The translations under genes were made by a program, and so were the position numbers. DNA of 64,000 nucleotides from Ryuthela nishihirai (Eukaryota > Arthropoda > Arachnida > Araneae > Heptathelidae): assembly GCA_038380435.1 (NCBI GenBank), contig JAWZYU010000025.1, positions 27,628,707 through 27,692,706 of the forward strand, in the 5' to 3' direction. A model generated the notes under the pieces. It was given only the letters and a program-made list of their open reading frames with translations, searched no databases and was not told where the DNA came from. Position 1 is the first letter of the stretch. Each line of letters opens with the position of its first letter. Below are positions 55,098 through 64,000 of this stretch, one piece after another.

Positions 55098-55848
55098 TAC
55101 TGCTGGATTAAAACTGCAAGGATCACTTGTGTTGTACTTATGACAGGGGTAAATGGGAGTCGCTCAAAAGATTTGCTCACCCTTGAGATGTCACTTACAA
55201 CTAATGATTTCGTCATATTTTGTCTGCGATCATAGAGCTGCAATGTCGCGACTACATTGCATCAGAACAGTGATGCAATACCTCTGGGGGTTGTGTGTAT
55301 GACGGGCTGGTGTAATACAATACAATATGTTGCAATCTGGAGTTTAAAATACAGCATTGCGAAATGGTTACCTATGTACTCAATGTGGACTGAGTCATTT
55401 ATACATGACCATCTCTGTCTCTCCTAAACAACAGCCGATCGACAAATATTATTGTCTTTTTCGTGTTTAGCACCTTGAAATCAGTAAAGATTGGCTATTT
55501 TCATATCAAAGCCTTTTTGTGTGTGGGCCAGTGTTATCATACTGGCTTAAAACAGCCAAAATTTTAAACAGACTTGTCAATGCTATTTCTTTCTCTTCAC
55601 TATCTCTTATCTGCAATTTGGTCTGATTATGATAGTGAAAGAGTTAAGACAGAAACATACATTAAGCAAAAAAATTGCTGATGGATTTTTGTATTGCAAA
55701 GTGAAAAATTATACTAGTAATAAAAATTGCAGTGATTTCATTGTATTGATTTGTATCAGTTCTTTTGTTTTTATGTTAGTAACACAGAAAGAAAAATCAT
55801 AAATAAAAGTGGAAAAAGTTGTTTTTTAAAAATATTTTTCTTCTACAG

Positions 55849-56004
55849 CCATTTCCTTTGGGAAATAGTGTGGAAGAATGTCGGAACAGATTTAAACATA
55901 TTACTGAACTCGCTACTCTCACCATTCATCTGATTGTTGAATTTTCAAGACAGATACCAGGCTTTACTACCCTACTTCGAGAAGACCAAATTACCATTTT
56001 AAAA
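55849..56004 (+). CDS. EcR: Ecdysone receptor LBD exon (helix 3 region)
   Basis: This is a phase-0 exon of 52 codons between TTCTACAG and AAA|GTATGT. It reads PFPLGNSVEECRNRFKHITE, then LATLTIHLIVEFSRQIPGFT and TLLREDQITILK. The FxHITExxxLTxxLIVEF and LxREDQIxxLK strings are the EcR/NR1H signature of helices 3 to 5. The exon joins directly to the previous helix-1 exon and to 63599. The upstream intron (52050-55848) holds the TTAA element on the opposite strand. Confidence 0.96.
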
Positions 56005-59000
56005 GTATGTTTTTTAAAAATTTTATCTAAAATCTTTTGAAGGAAATATTCTTAAGTCATAAACACTTCACTGCTAATTTTGTTTTATTCTGTAGTTTTA
56101 AAACAATTAAAAAATACTTATTAAATCTTTGATTAATATTTTGAATACAACACTTAAAAATCAAAGCTGCCAAAAATAATAATTTTAAAATTGATATTTA
56201 GTGGAGCATTAAAACATGTTATAAGATAAGACTTTTCTCAATTTTGAAATTTTCCAGTGTTAAATGTATATATTAGTGGTGGAACTATGGTGCAGATGTG
56301 CCAGGGCCCCATGGTACTGGGGTTCTTTAAGACTGGCAGCCCCACATTTTATACATCACAGAAGCCCATGCTAAAATTTTGCACCAGACCGATTGCACTC
56401 TGAAATGATACAGATTTTCCACTGATATTAGGAGAAAGTTCTTTTCAATGACTATCATCTCATGCTCAGCCTGGAAAATGAATGAATCCACAGGACAATC
56501 TATCTTTTTATTATATTCATCCAGAACAAAATTTAATTTTAGGAATGTTTTGTCAAATGACTAATGAAGAGAAATAGACATGTTATATACAAATTATCCC
56601 TCCCAGTGTCCACATCATCTATATATGTTTGCAGAATCCGAAATGAGGGGCCAAGGACGTATGTATCTGTTTCTAGTACAACAACAACAAAAAAAAAAGA
56701 TTTTTAAAAAATAAAAATTGCCGTTTTAATTTTTCATATATATATATATTGTATGAAAATATAAAATTCAGGCTTGAAAAATATTTTGTTTTTTGATTTG
56801 ATGCATATTTTATTAAATTACAATATAAATAATTGTATAAAGTCATCTGATTGCCATTTCTTAGAAGCACTAAACGGTATTGCCGATTTGCTTGTTAATG
56901 TTCCTATTTGTTGAAGCAACCTGATTTAAGCTCACAAGTTTGATTTGAACTATTATCAACAAATTTTTCCTTAAAATTTTGAAAACCTCCTAAAAATTAA
57001 CAAAAAAAGTTGCTATTTTTAAAAACGGTAGATTTTGGAAGTAATTACAAAGTATGCACCGCCATTTTTTTTCTGTTTCACACTTTTTCTGTCGTAAACC
57101 TATTTCATTATTCCCAAATTATTATCTTTTTTTTTAGCATTCTATGCATCTTTCCTGCTTTTAAAATCGAAACTGGAAGTAAACACTTCCTTCTTAGAAA
57201 TTCTGGTTGCAGCTGCATTTAATTAGTTATGCTTTACTGAGGCAGATGGCTGACACATGCTATCTCCGTTCTGTGTACTATAAGTGTTTTTTTACAGTTT
57301 TGGTCCTATATTGGGTACCCTTTGCAAACAATTGCTGGCCTACAATTTGTTGCTGTAGATATTTTAACATCACATTAGGCTATATGTTAATTTTAATGTT
57401 ATTATTTATTACTTTTCCAGTAAAACTTTGATATGGTATCATATTCTGAAAATAAAAGATCTTGGATATGGAAGCTAATTCATTTCTGTAGATTTATTTC
57501 TGTAAGTTAGCGATATTTTGATTGGCTGCTTTATCGATCTTTCTGAGTTATGTTACATCAGATGGGCAGTTTAAAAGTTGTGAATATTTTATGTATTATC
57601 CCATTAGGTTATATGTAATTTTTCTTTAATTTCTTAGTTTTTTTAGTAAAAAAACTTTGAACTTGCACCATTTTCTGAAAATGAATGTCTTGAAAACTGA
57701 AACAAAATAGACTTCCTAGCTATGGAAATCAGCTGTCATATGGGGGAGGGCAATTTCAGGAAGGCTTTCACTCTGCTAAACTCACTGTGAACATTCTCCC
57801 TCTAGAAAAATATAATTTTTTTTTAATTATGAGTTTTTATGCTCATATTGAATGATTGTGCAAGCAGCAACCCCCTCTCTCCCCCTAGTATCTTTGCTGT
57901 GCTACATAGACAGTATAATTTTTTTTTTGCTTTGGTTTAAAAAACGTTTCTGCACTTAGCCAAGATCACCCAACTTAAACACCCAGAAGAAAAAATTCAT
58001 AATGTTTAGTAAAAAAAGCAGCCAAAAAAAGTTTTATTCTATTTCATAACCAATTCAGAAAATCCCGTGAATGTGAGAAGTCTGTCACTTTGTATAACAC
58101 TGACCATGTTTAAAATATATACGATACTAAAAAGAATCATTAAAAGAAATAAAAATCGTATTTGAGGTTGAATATATAATATTATGTAGGAGGAAATTTC
58201 TTTTCATTTAATATATAATTTAACTATTTTTATTCATCAGGTTTTCCAAAACGAAGCTTTAAATTGTATAGTGTGATCTTTTTTTTTCACCATATCATAT
58301 TGAAAAATGCTCATGAAAATCAATATTATTTATTTTTATGAAATTCGTAATTAAATTCTGTTTTGATATTTAACATGACATATATTCGTTGATTGGTTAT
58401 TTAAAAAAAAAAATTCTAAGGTTATTTATCAGACAGCACAATTGGCTAAAAGCCTGGAATTTTCTCACAGTATGGTACCGAGAAAAAAATTTACAAAACC
58501 AGAAAAATATTTACTTAAAACCAAAAATTTTTTTGTTTTTCAGAAATAGCCGTTCTGTGCATTATAACTATTTCTCTCTGTTAGTTTTTTTTAAGTAAAT
58601 TTTTATTTGTGTTGCCAGAAGCATTTTTTACTACATGACTCTAAAAAAAGTCCTATTAAAATGAAACTTGTCATTTATTTTTATAAATATATTTTAAAAA
58701 AATCCAGAATTAAATGCTAATTAAAAAAAATTATTAATCCAGAATTAAATTAAAATGGAATTTTTTAAAAAAAAGTGCATTGTGAACCATGTTAGATCAA
58801 AATAAATCGTATAAAAAGAGAATTGGAATTTTTTTCTAAACTGTGCTAAATTAAAATCGTGTAAAAAAAAATCCGTGTAAAAACAGAATTGGGTGTATTT
58901 CATTATTATGAATCCAACAAAAAAAATGTTTTTCCATTTATTTCTTAAAACTGAAAGTTGCATTTTCTTATCCACTCTGGGGCTAAGGGATCAACTCATC

Positions 59001-60130
59001 ATTGCAAATGCAAACCTCATGACCTTCACATTCCACCACTAAAATTTGATTTCTAGCATAAATACATTATTTGTAATATTTGCTTAAAATTTTTCAATTC
59101 TCAGCTTTTTCCACAGTCAGATGGTTCAATTATATCATTTGGGAGATTTGAAAAGTGTGAATAATTCCAACACAAAAAGAATTTTTTATTTCACTCTAAA
59201 AAGAAAAAAGTTGAGTATCTACAGATGTACCACACAGACACATTATCTTGTTCTTTTAAAATGAGATAATAAATATCATTGGGTTAAAACACTTTATTAC
59301 TTTCACTAGTAAATAGCAAGGTTTTCCTAGATACTAATCCATATTAAAAGACAAAATATTTTACCTCTGAATTACAGAAATACCTGAATGCCCTGCATGG
59401 CTGTTGTTCATGAGTATTTGTATTTTATGAAAAAAAAAAAAAATTCTAGAAAAACAGGTTTTAGGGAGGTAGGTGGTGGTGGTGGGGAGACTGTATTCTG
59501 ATTGCAGTGTGCAACATTTAAGGTATCTGGAAACTTGTTTGACAGAAATTTGTTCATGTAGTTTTGTTTGAAATGGAAATTTGTTCAAAACAATTTTTTC
59601 AAAATGGAAACAAAGTTATTTTAGGAATAATGTCGAGGTTATCGTATCTCTCCAGTATGAAAGATTTTAGTGTAGGTTTTCAATGGAGGGCTGGGTAGCA
59701 GTGAGGTAGTTTTTATTTTTTTTATATTCTTGATCTTTTGACTTTTTCCCAAAACTTGGTTGTCTCCCAAAACCCAAAATATTTATTCATGTATTCACAA
59801 GATCTAGGTTATTAGAGAAGACGTACTGAATAATCATTGAAGTCAATGTAATTGTTCGAAATTAGCACAACATTGACTAACATGACCACTCCATGTTATG
59901 TCAATGGGGCGCTATCTTCGAAGCTCTATAACTTCTAAAAGCAGCGTTTTGGAGAAAATGTGGTGGAGGAAATTTAAAGGTCTGAATCAAATCCATCTAA
60001 ATCTCAATTGCTAACAATATTCTCAGTCTTAAGCAGGTACTGAAGTTTAAACCTTCCAGAGCAGCAATCTGCTCTTAGAAATTTATTTAAAAAATTACTT
60101 GCACACATTTTTAAAATGTGTACTTTAATG
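56005..60130 (+). other. EcR intron, long stretch with few features
   Basis: No exon or recognisable transposon was found. A diverged dispersed repeat at about 58960-59100 resembles 15990-16130 (GCAAATGTGCAAC...CATGACCTTCATATTC-type block). Two related segments at about 57360-57480 and 57590-57720 may be an old tandem duplication. Otherwise poly-A/T rich. Confidence 0.4.
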
Positions 60131-61300
60131 CACCGAAGAGCCAAAATATTATGACCACCTGTCTAATATGATGTTGATCCACCATGTGCCGCCAAAACAG
60201 CTCTTACCTGGTGCATGGATACTACAAGATTTTTAAAGGTGTCTTGTGATATCTGGTATCAACATGTTAACAGTAGATCTTTTAACTCTTGTAGGTTGTA
60301 TGGTTGAGCCGCTGCAGATCAGATATGCTGTTCCAACACAAACCACAGATGTTCGATTGGATTGATGTCTGGGGAATTTGGAGGCCAGGGCAATCCTGGA
60401 AGTCTTCCCCATGTTCCGCGAACCATTTTTGAACAATCCAGGCAGTGTGGCATGGTGCATTATCTTGCTGAAAAAAAAGCACTACTAGACAATATACTGT
60501 TCCCATGAAAGGATGTACTTGGTCTGCAATGATGTTAAGTAGGTGGTAGACATCATAGTTTCCTGCACGTGAATGACTGGACGCAGGGTTTCCCAGCAGA
60601 ACATTGCTCACAGTATTACTTCCTTCACCGGCTTGTTTTCGTCGTACAGTGCATCCTAGTGCCAACACTTCTCCGGGTAAACAATGCACATGTACCTGGC
60701 CAGTCCACATGGTGCAATAGGAAATAAGATTCATCTGACCAGACAACCTTCCAATTATTCAAGGTCCAGTTTTGATGCTCTTGTGCTCATTGTAGGTGCT
60801 TTCAATGGTGAACCGAGGTTAGCATGGACACTCAGAGTGGCCTGTGCACCCCATTTTCAGCAGGGTTCGATGTACTGTATTGTGGCACATTACTTCCGTC
60901 ACCAGCAACAATCAAACAGGTGAGTTGTGTCACAGTATCCCTTCTGTCGGCTCATACCATATGGAATAGCCTTTGCTCACCTCTAGCATCGATGAATTGT
61001 GGTCGGTTTATACCTTGCCAGTGGTTCTTGGTTTTTCTCTCCTCAGACCACTTTTTGAAAGTACTAACAATGGCTGACCACAAGCCTTGCCATCTCAGAA
61101 CTGCTCTGACCCAGTCATCTGGCCATTACAATTTGGTCTTTGTCAAACACAAGTCCGCTGCCTTTCCCATCTGAAGAACAAAAATAACACTGATTAACAG
61201 AGCTCAGTATCAGGTGATATTTATACAGTTCCATTGTTTACCTGCAGTTGCTCCGATTTGCATAAAGATGTGTTGGTCATAATGTTTTGGCTCTTTGGCG
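60131..61300 (-). mobile_element. Tc1/mariner transposon, full length but inactive
   Basis: The ends CACCGAAGAGCCAAAATATT and, inverted, CGCCAAAGAGCCAAAACATT define 1,170 bases. TA is present on the right and TG (a mutated TA) on the left. On the minus strand the transposase is recognisable: LLNIIADQVHPFMGTVY, FFQQDNAPCHTAWIVQKWF, and a damaged SPDxNPIEHxW block (…IQSNICGLCWNSI). Frame breaks disable it. It lies antisense in an EcR intron. Confidence 0.9.
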
Positions 61301-61304
61301 TATG

Positions 61305-61965
61305 AACTGGTTTGAAATAATATTTCCTATTTGTTTCAATTAACTTCCAATGGCTAGCACTGCTATTGTTATATGTTCAAACTTCCATAACTCTTTAATT
61401 ACTAAAGGAATATTTTTGAAAATGGATATTTAGATAGACATGATGGAGAACTTTAGCTTTATCACATTTCCCCATAAAATTTTTATTATAAAAGTTATAG
61501 GACTTTGAAATATGACCACCCATATTTTGTCAATGGGACTTGAATTTAAGTGATCACTCAATGTATTGTTGTAATAGAAAAAATATCAAATATAAACAAT
61601 CAAAAATTAAAAATAGGAGAAAAAAAATGAGACATGAATGTTGTTTACTTCTCAATAACCAAAGTTGGTTCAAAGAAAGTTGAAAATGCAAGGACTCTAA
61701 ACGCCATTCAGCCTAAAGCCCCCAGTAGATGCTGGATTCATCATTCCAACAAGGGCCACCACCACTCCAACATTTCAAAGATAGCAGCTATTCACCACAG
61801 ACTAATCTGTATTATCCACAAGATACAAAGTACATCAGCCTTTGCAGCTGAATCCCCTCAAGACATGGATAACAGCCCAAGTTATCAGAGACAAAACAAT
61901 CACCAGAGAGAACTTATCCAAAAATGAAATAAAAAAAACTAGCATGAAAAACAATCATAAAAATA
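61305..61965 (+). other. EcR intron segment, unassigned
   Basis: A short block similar to 59880-59930 (ATGACCAC...TTTTGTCAATGGG) is seen at about 61512-61545. The 97-residue ORF at 61634 has no recognisable domain. Confidence 0.35.
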
Positions 61966-62024
61966 AATGCTCCTGTCAGACCTCTGTGACAAACAGCTGC
62001 TTGAGGGGGTATTTATTTATTAAA
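61966..62024 (+). mobile_element. SINE2 copy f, 3' tail only
   Basis: CTCCTGTCAGACCTCTGTGA, CAAACAGCTGCTTGAGGGGG and a TATTTATTTATTAAATA tail are the last ~60 bases of SINE2. It is 5' truncated. Confidence 0.75.
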
Positions 62025-63080
62025 TAGAAAATAAGAAATTGAAAGAATAAGAACAAAAGTAAATTATACTAACAAAAATATAAAGTTAATCTACAAAAGC
62101 AAAGACAAAATGCAATAATGAAACAAAAATTATGATGCACAGAAAATTAAACAGAAAATATCATGAAGAGAAGATTAACACAAAGTCCAATCACAAAAAA
62201 TACGAAACATAAGCAACATGAAGAAAAGTAATATAAACGAAAAAACAAAACATGGAGCAGCATGAAGAAAGCTAATAAAAATAAACATGAAGAAGCATGA
62301 AAAACTCTGAACAAATGAGCCCTTTCCTCCTCCCTTACTTTAAACATTTCCTGAGATTTTCTAACTATTGGTGGTAAACTTTCAATCTCCTAACTTATCA
62401 ATGCTTTAAATTATGTACGAGATAGGTCATATCAACCTGTAATTGGCATGGAGTATGTTTACAAAAAAAAAAAGGATAATTATGGTAAATACTCCAGTTT
62501 TAAATTTCAAATATTATTCCTCTTCTGCAAAACTCTGAATATAGCTTATGAGAATGGTGAAAATAAAGAGTAGGTAAAAGGTGTCTAGATCATCTGTAAA
62601 ACAAGTGATGGTTTATTCTGCCAAATTTCAAACCTCAGCCTTCTGTCACCTCTTTTCCCAGATCCCTCACCCTTCCAATGATTCCCCAGTGACATACCAG
62701 AAGAGACTTTATTGAGGAGTACACCCTCTAGCTGCCTCTCAATATTTCAAAATTCTCCAAATTTTAATCATATGTTAGGCAAAAAAATTTGCTTCCAACA
62801 CATTTTGGGAAAACAAATTTTGTTTGAACAAAATTCCAGCGAACAAGTTTCTGTTGAACAAATTGCACCAAACCAACATTTACCTCTCTGTTTCAGAGGT
62901 CTTTAAAAATTTCTTGGAAATTGTGTGAAATATGCACAAGTTTAATTTTTTTCCTTCCATTACCCTTAACACCTCCCCCCATATATCTGGTCCTGGTTTT
63001 TCACATGTATTTTCCTTAATAAGTTTCCCTTTGTTAATTTTTCTTTCAGCCATCTTAGTTATAACAACTGCACTTATTGA
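62025..63080 (+). other. EcR intron segment, low complexity
   Basis: A purine-rich, AAGAAGCATGAA-type imperfect repeat fills 62100-62310. At 62760-62880 there are AACAAATTTTG/AACAAGTTTCTG-type short repeats. Nothing coding is supported. Confidence 0.4.
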
Positions 63081-63084
63081 TGAT

Positions 63085-63432
63085 GGGGGTGGGAGTGGCT
63101 CAGTTGGTAGTGCACCAGGCTTGTAATCTGCAGTGTCCAGATTCGAGTCCCAGCTGGGTAAGCATTGAGATTTATCACCTCGAAACTCCCTGTGCTGCCT
63201 GCCCATGGTCAGTAGGAGACACCGATGGACTTGGAAAGACCACCATCCATCAGATGGAACATTGATGACCCCGTTTGCAGTCATGGAGGCTACCATCTCT
63301 CCCAACAGCTGTTCCAGTGGGTCTTCCCCCCCCCCCCCCCCAACCTTCCTGGAGCCTTTGGGGTCCTTGTGACCTGGCCATTTAATTCAATGTCTGCAAA
63401 AGAAGTGTCGCTCAGAGGTAAAATACCCAAAC
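63085..63432 (+). mobile_element. SINE1 copy F
   Basis: The head has GTGGCTCAGTTGGTAG and ATTCGAGTCCCAGCTGGGTA. The body lacks part of its central block (a deletion near 63265-63285) and contains a C-run at 63326-63341. It ends GAGGTAAAATACCCAA. It lies about 170 bases before the EcR exon at 63599. Confidence 0.88.
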
Positions 63433-63598
63433 ACTTGTAGTGTGATATAAATATTTCTATCTTGCAATATTGATAGATTTTTTTTTCTCACTCACTCTGA
63501 AAAAAATTCTGCCACTCTTGTTACTTTTTAGAAAGAAAACTTCATAGTATAATATTCCTTTAATTTGGAATTGTAAATAATTCTTTTTTTTACCGTAG

Positions 63599-63821
63599 GC
63601 CTCTTCAGCTGAAATAATGATGTTAAGGACAGCACGAAATTATAATATGGAAATGGACTCTGTAATCTTCAGTAATAATCAACCATACACAAGAGAAAAC
63701 TTTCGCAGTGTCTGTCTGGGAGATTTTGTGGATTGTGTTTTTGAGTTTTGTCGAAATATTCATGCATTAGAGCTTAATAGTGAAGAATATGCTATACTAA
63801 CAGCAATCATAACTTTTTCTG
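63599..63821 (+). CDS. EcR: Ecdysone receptor LBD exon (helix 5 to helix 7-8 region)
   Basis: After TACCGTAG the frame gives ASSAEIMMLRTARNYNMEMD, then SVIFSNNQPYTRENF, LGDFVDCVFEFCRNIHAL and NSEEYAILTAIITFS, with one base before G|GTAAGT. The MMLRxAR, NNQPYTR, FCR and EYAxLTAIxxFS strings identify EcR rather than LXR or FXR relatives. Seventy-four codons plus one base; the next exon (FSERP onward) is beyond the window. Frames and splice sites of all three EcR exons are intact, so the gene looks functional, though the sequence is quite diverged from insect and tick EcR. Confidence 0.96.
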
Positions 63822-63891
63822 GTAAGTTCTTTATTGCCAGTTAAGTACTTTAACCATAATGAGAGCTTGTAAACCAAAATATTAAGCTCAC

Positions 63892-64000
63892 TGGACAAAA
63901 AAATTAGTCACCCCTGGCTGAATGTCACCTAATAGCACATAATGCCTCCATGCGACCGAAGAACAGCTGAAATCCTGTCTGGCATGGATGCCACCAGTGT
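63892..64000 (-). mobile_element. Tc1/mariner transposon, 3' end only (runs off right edge)
   Basis: After a terminal-repeat-like CACTGGACAAAAAAATTAGT, the minus strand reads LVASMPDRISAVLRSHGG (63930-63998), the usual C-terminal end of Tc1-type transposases. Only the last ~25 codons are in the window. Confidence 0.7.

Larger units (their letters stand above)
52839..55643 (-). mobile_element. TTAA-flanked element carrying an uncharacterised repeated gene
   Basis: TTAA at 52835-52838 and 55644-55647 flank ends CCCTTTCATTA and, inverted, CTCTTTCACTA. Subterminal inverted repeats ATTTCAAGGTGCTGAACACG (52913 on) and its complement (about 55470-55490, one mismatch) add support for one element of 2.8 kb. 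It contains the antisense gene remnant at 53470-55097 and a younger SINE1 at 53021-53390. The TTAA target and CCCTTTC ends suggest a piggyBac-like superfamily, but no piggyBac transposase is seen. Confidence 0.6.
51731..64000 (+). other. EcR: EcR gene span (partial, runs off right edge)
   Basis: Three LBD-side exons with introns of 3.8 kb and 7.6 kb are visible. The gene extends right beyond the window, and its DNA-binding domain and leader exons are not located. Confidence 0.9.

Overview
This is a eukaryotic nuclear window: AT-rich, intron-dominated and packed with transposable elements. It comes from an arthropod, because it holds three consecutive ligand-binding-domain exons of an ecdysone receptor. 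The LINE 3' tail and overall repeat content look chelicerate-like (horseshoe crab, spider or tick grade), but that placement is an inference. No bacterial genes, operons, CRISPR arrays or phage are present.

Three host genes can be read. (1) WDR75, minus strand: three 5' coding exons at 9631-9707, 5470-5599 and 2930-2995. The rest lies off the left edge. (2) TOMM7, plus strand: a complete 52-residue gene in three exons (12229-12322, 26385-26433, 31225-31237 plus stop), spread over 19 kb. WDR75 and TOMM7 are head to head with about 2.5 kb between their start codons. (3) Ecdysone receptor (EcR), plus strand: hinge plus helix-1 exon 51731-52049, exon 55849-56004 and exon 63599-63821. The DNA-binding-domain exons were not found in the window, and the 3' end lies beyond it. 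Intron phases join exactly in all three genes.

Nearly everything else is mobile DNA. There are five solo LTRs of one family, six copies of a ~385-bp tRNA-derived SINE (SINE1), and about six copies of a second tRNA-derived SINE (SINE2). LINE remnants carry endonuclease and reverse-transcriptase motifs, and there is a decayed Penelope-like element with long inverted repeats. DNA transposons include several Tc1-type, Tigger/pogo, hAT and piggyBac-like elements, many with exact target-site duplications. Large foldback palindromes are also present. Nesting is common (SINE1 in hAT, Tigger and a TTAA element; a hAT MITE in Tc1; SINE2 in a LINE).

The most unusual items are these. First, a TTAA-flanked element in an EcR intron carries, antisense, a broken copy of a widespread uncharacterised animal gene family and has matching subterminal inverted repeats. 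Second, several palindromic elements carry opposed tRNA-like sequences in their arms. Third, the EcR hinge contains a threefold acidic 16-residue repeat. Repeat boundaries were read by eye; those with target-site duplications are exact, the others good to roughly 10-30 bases.
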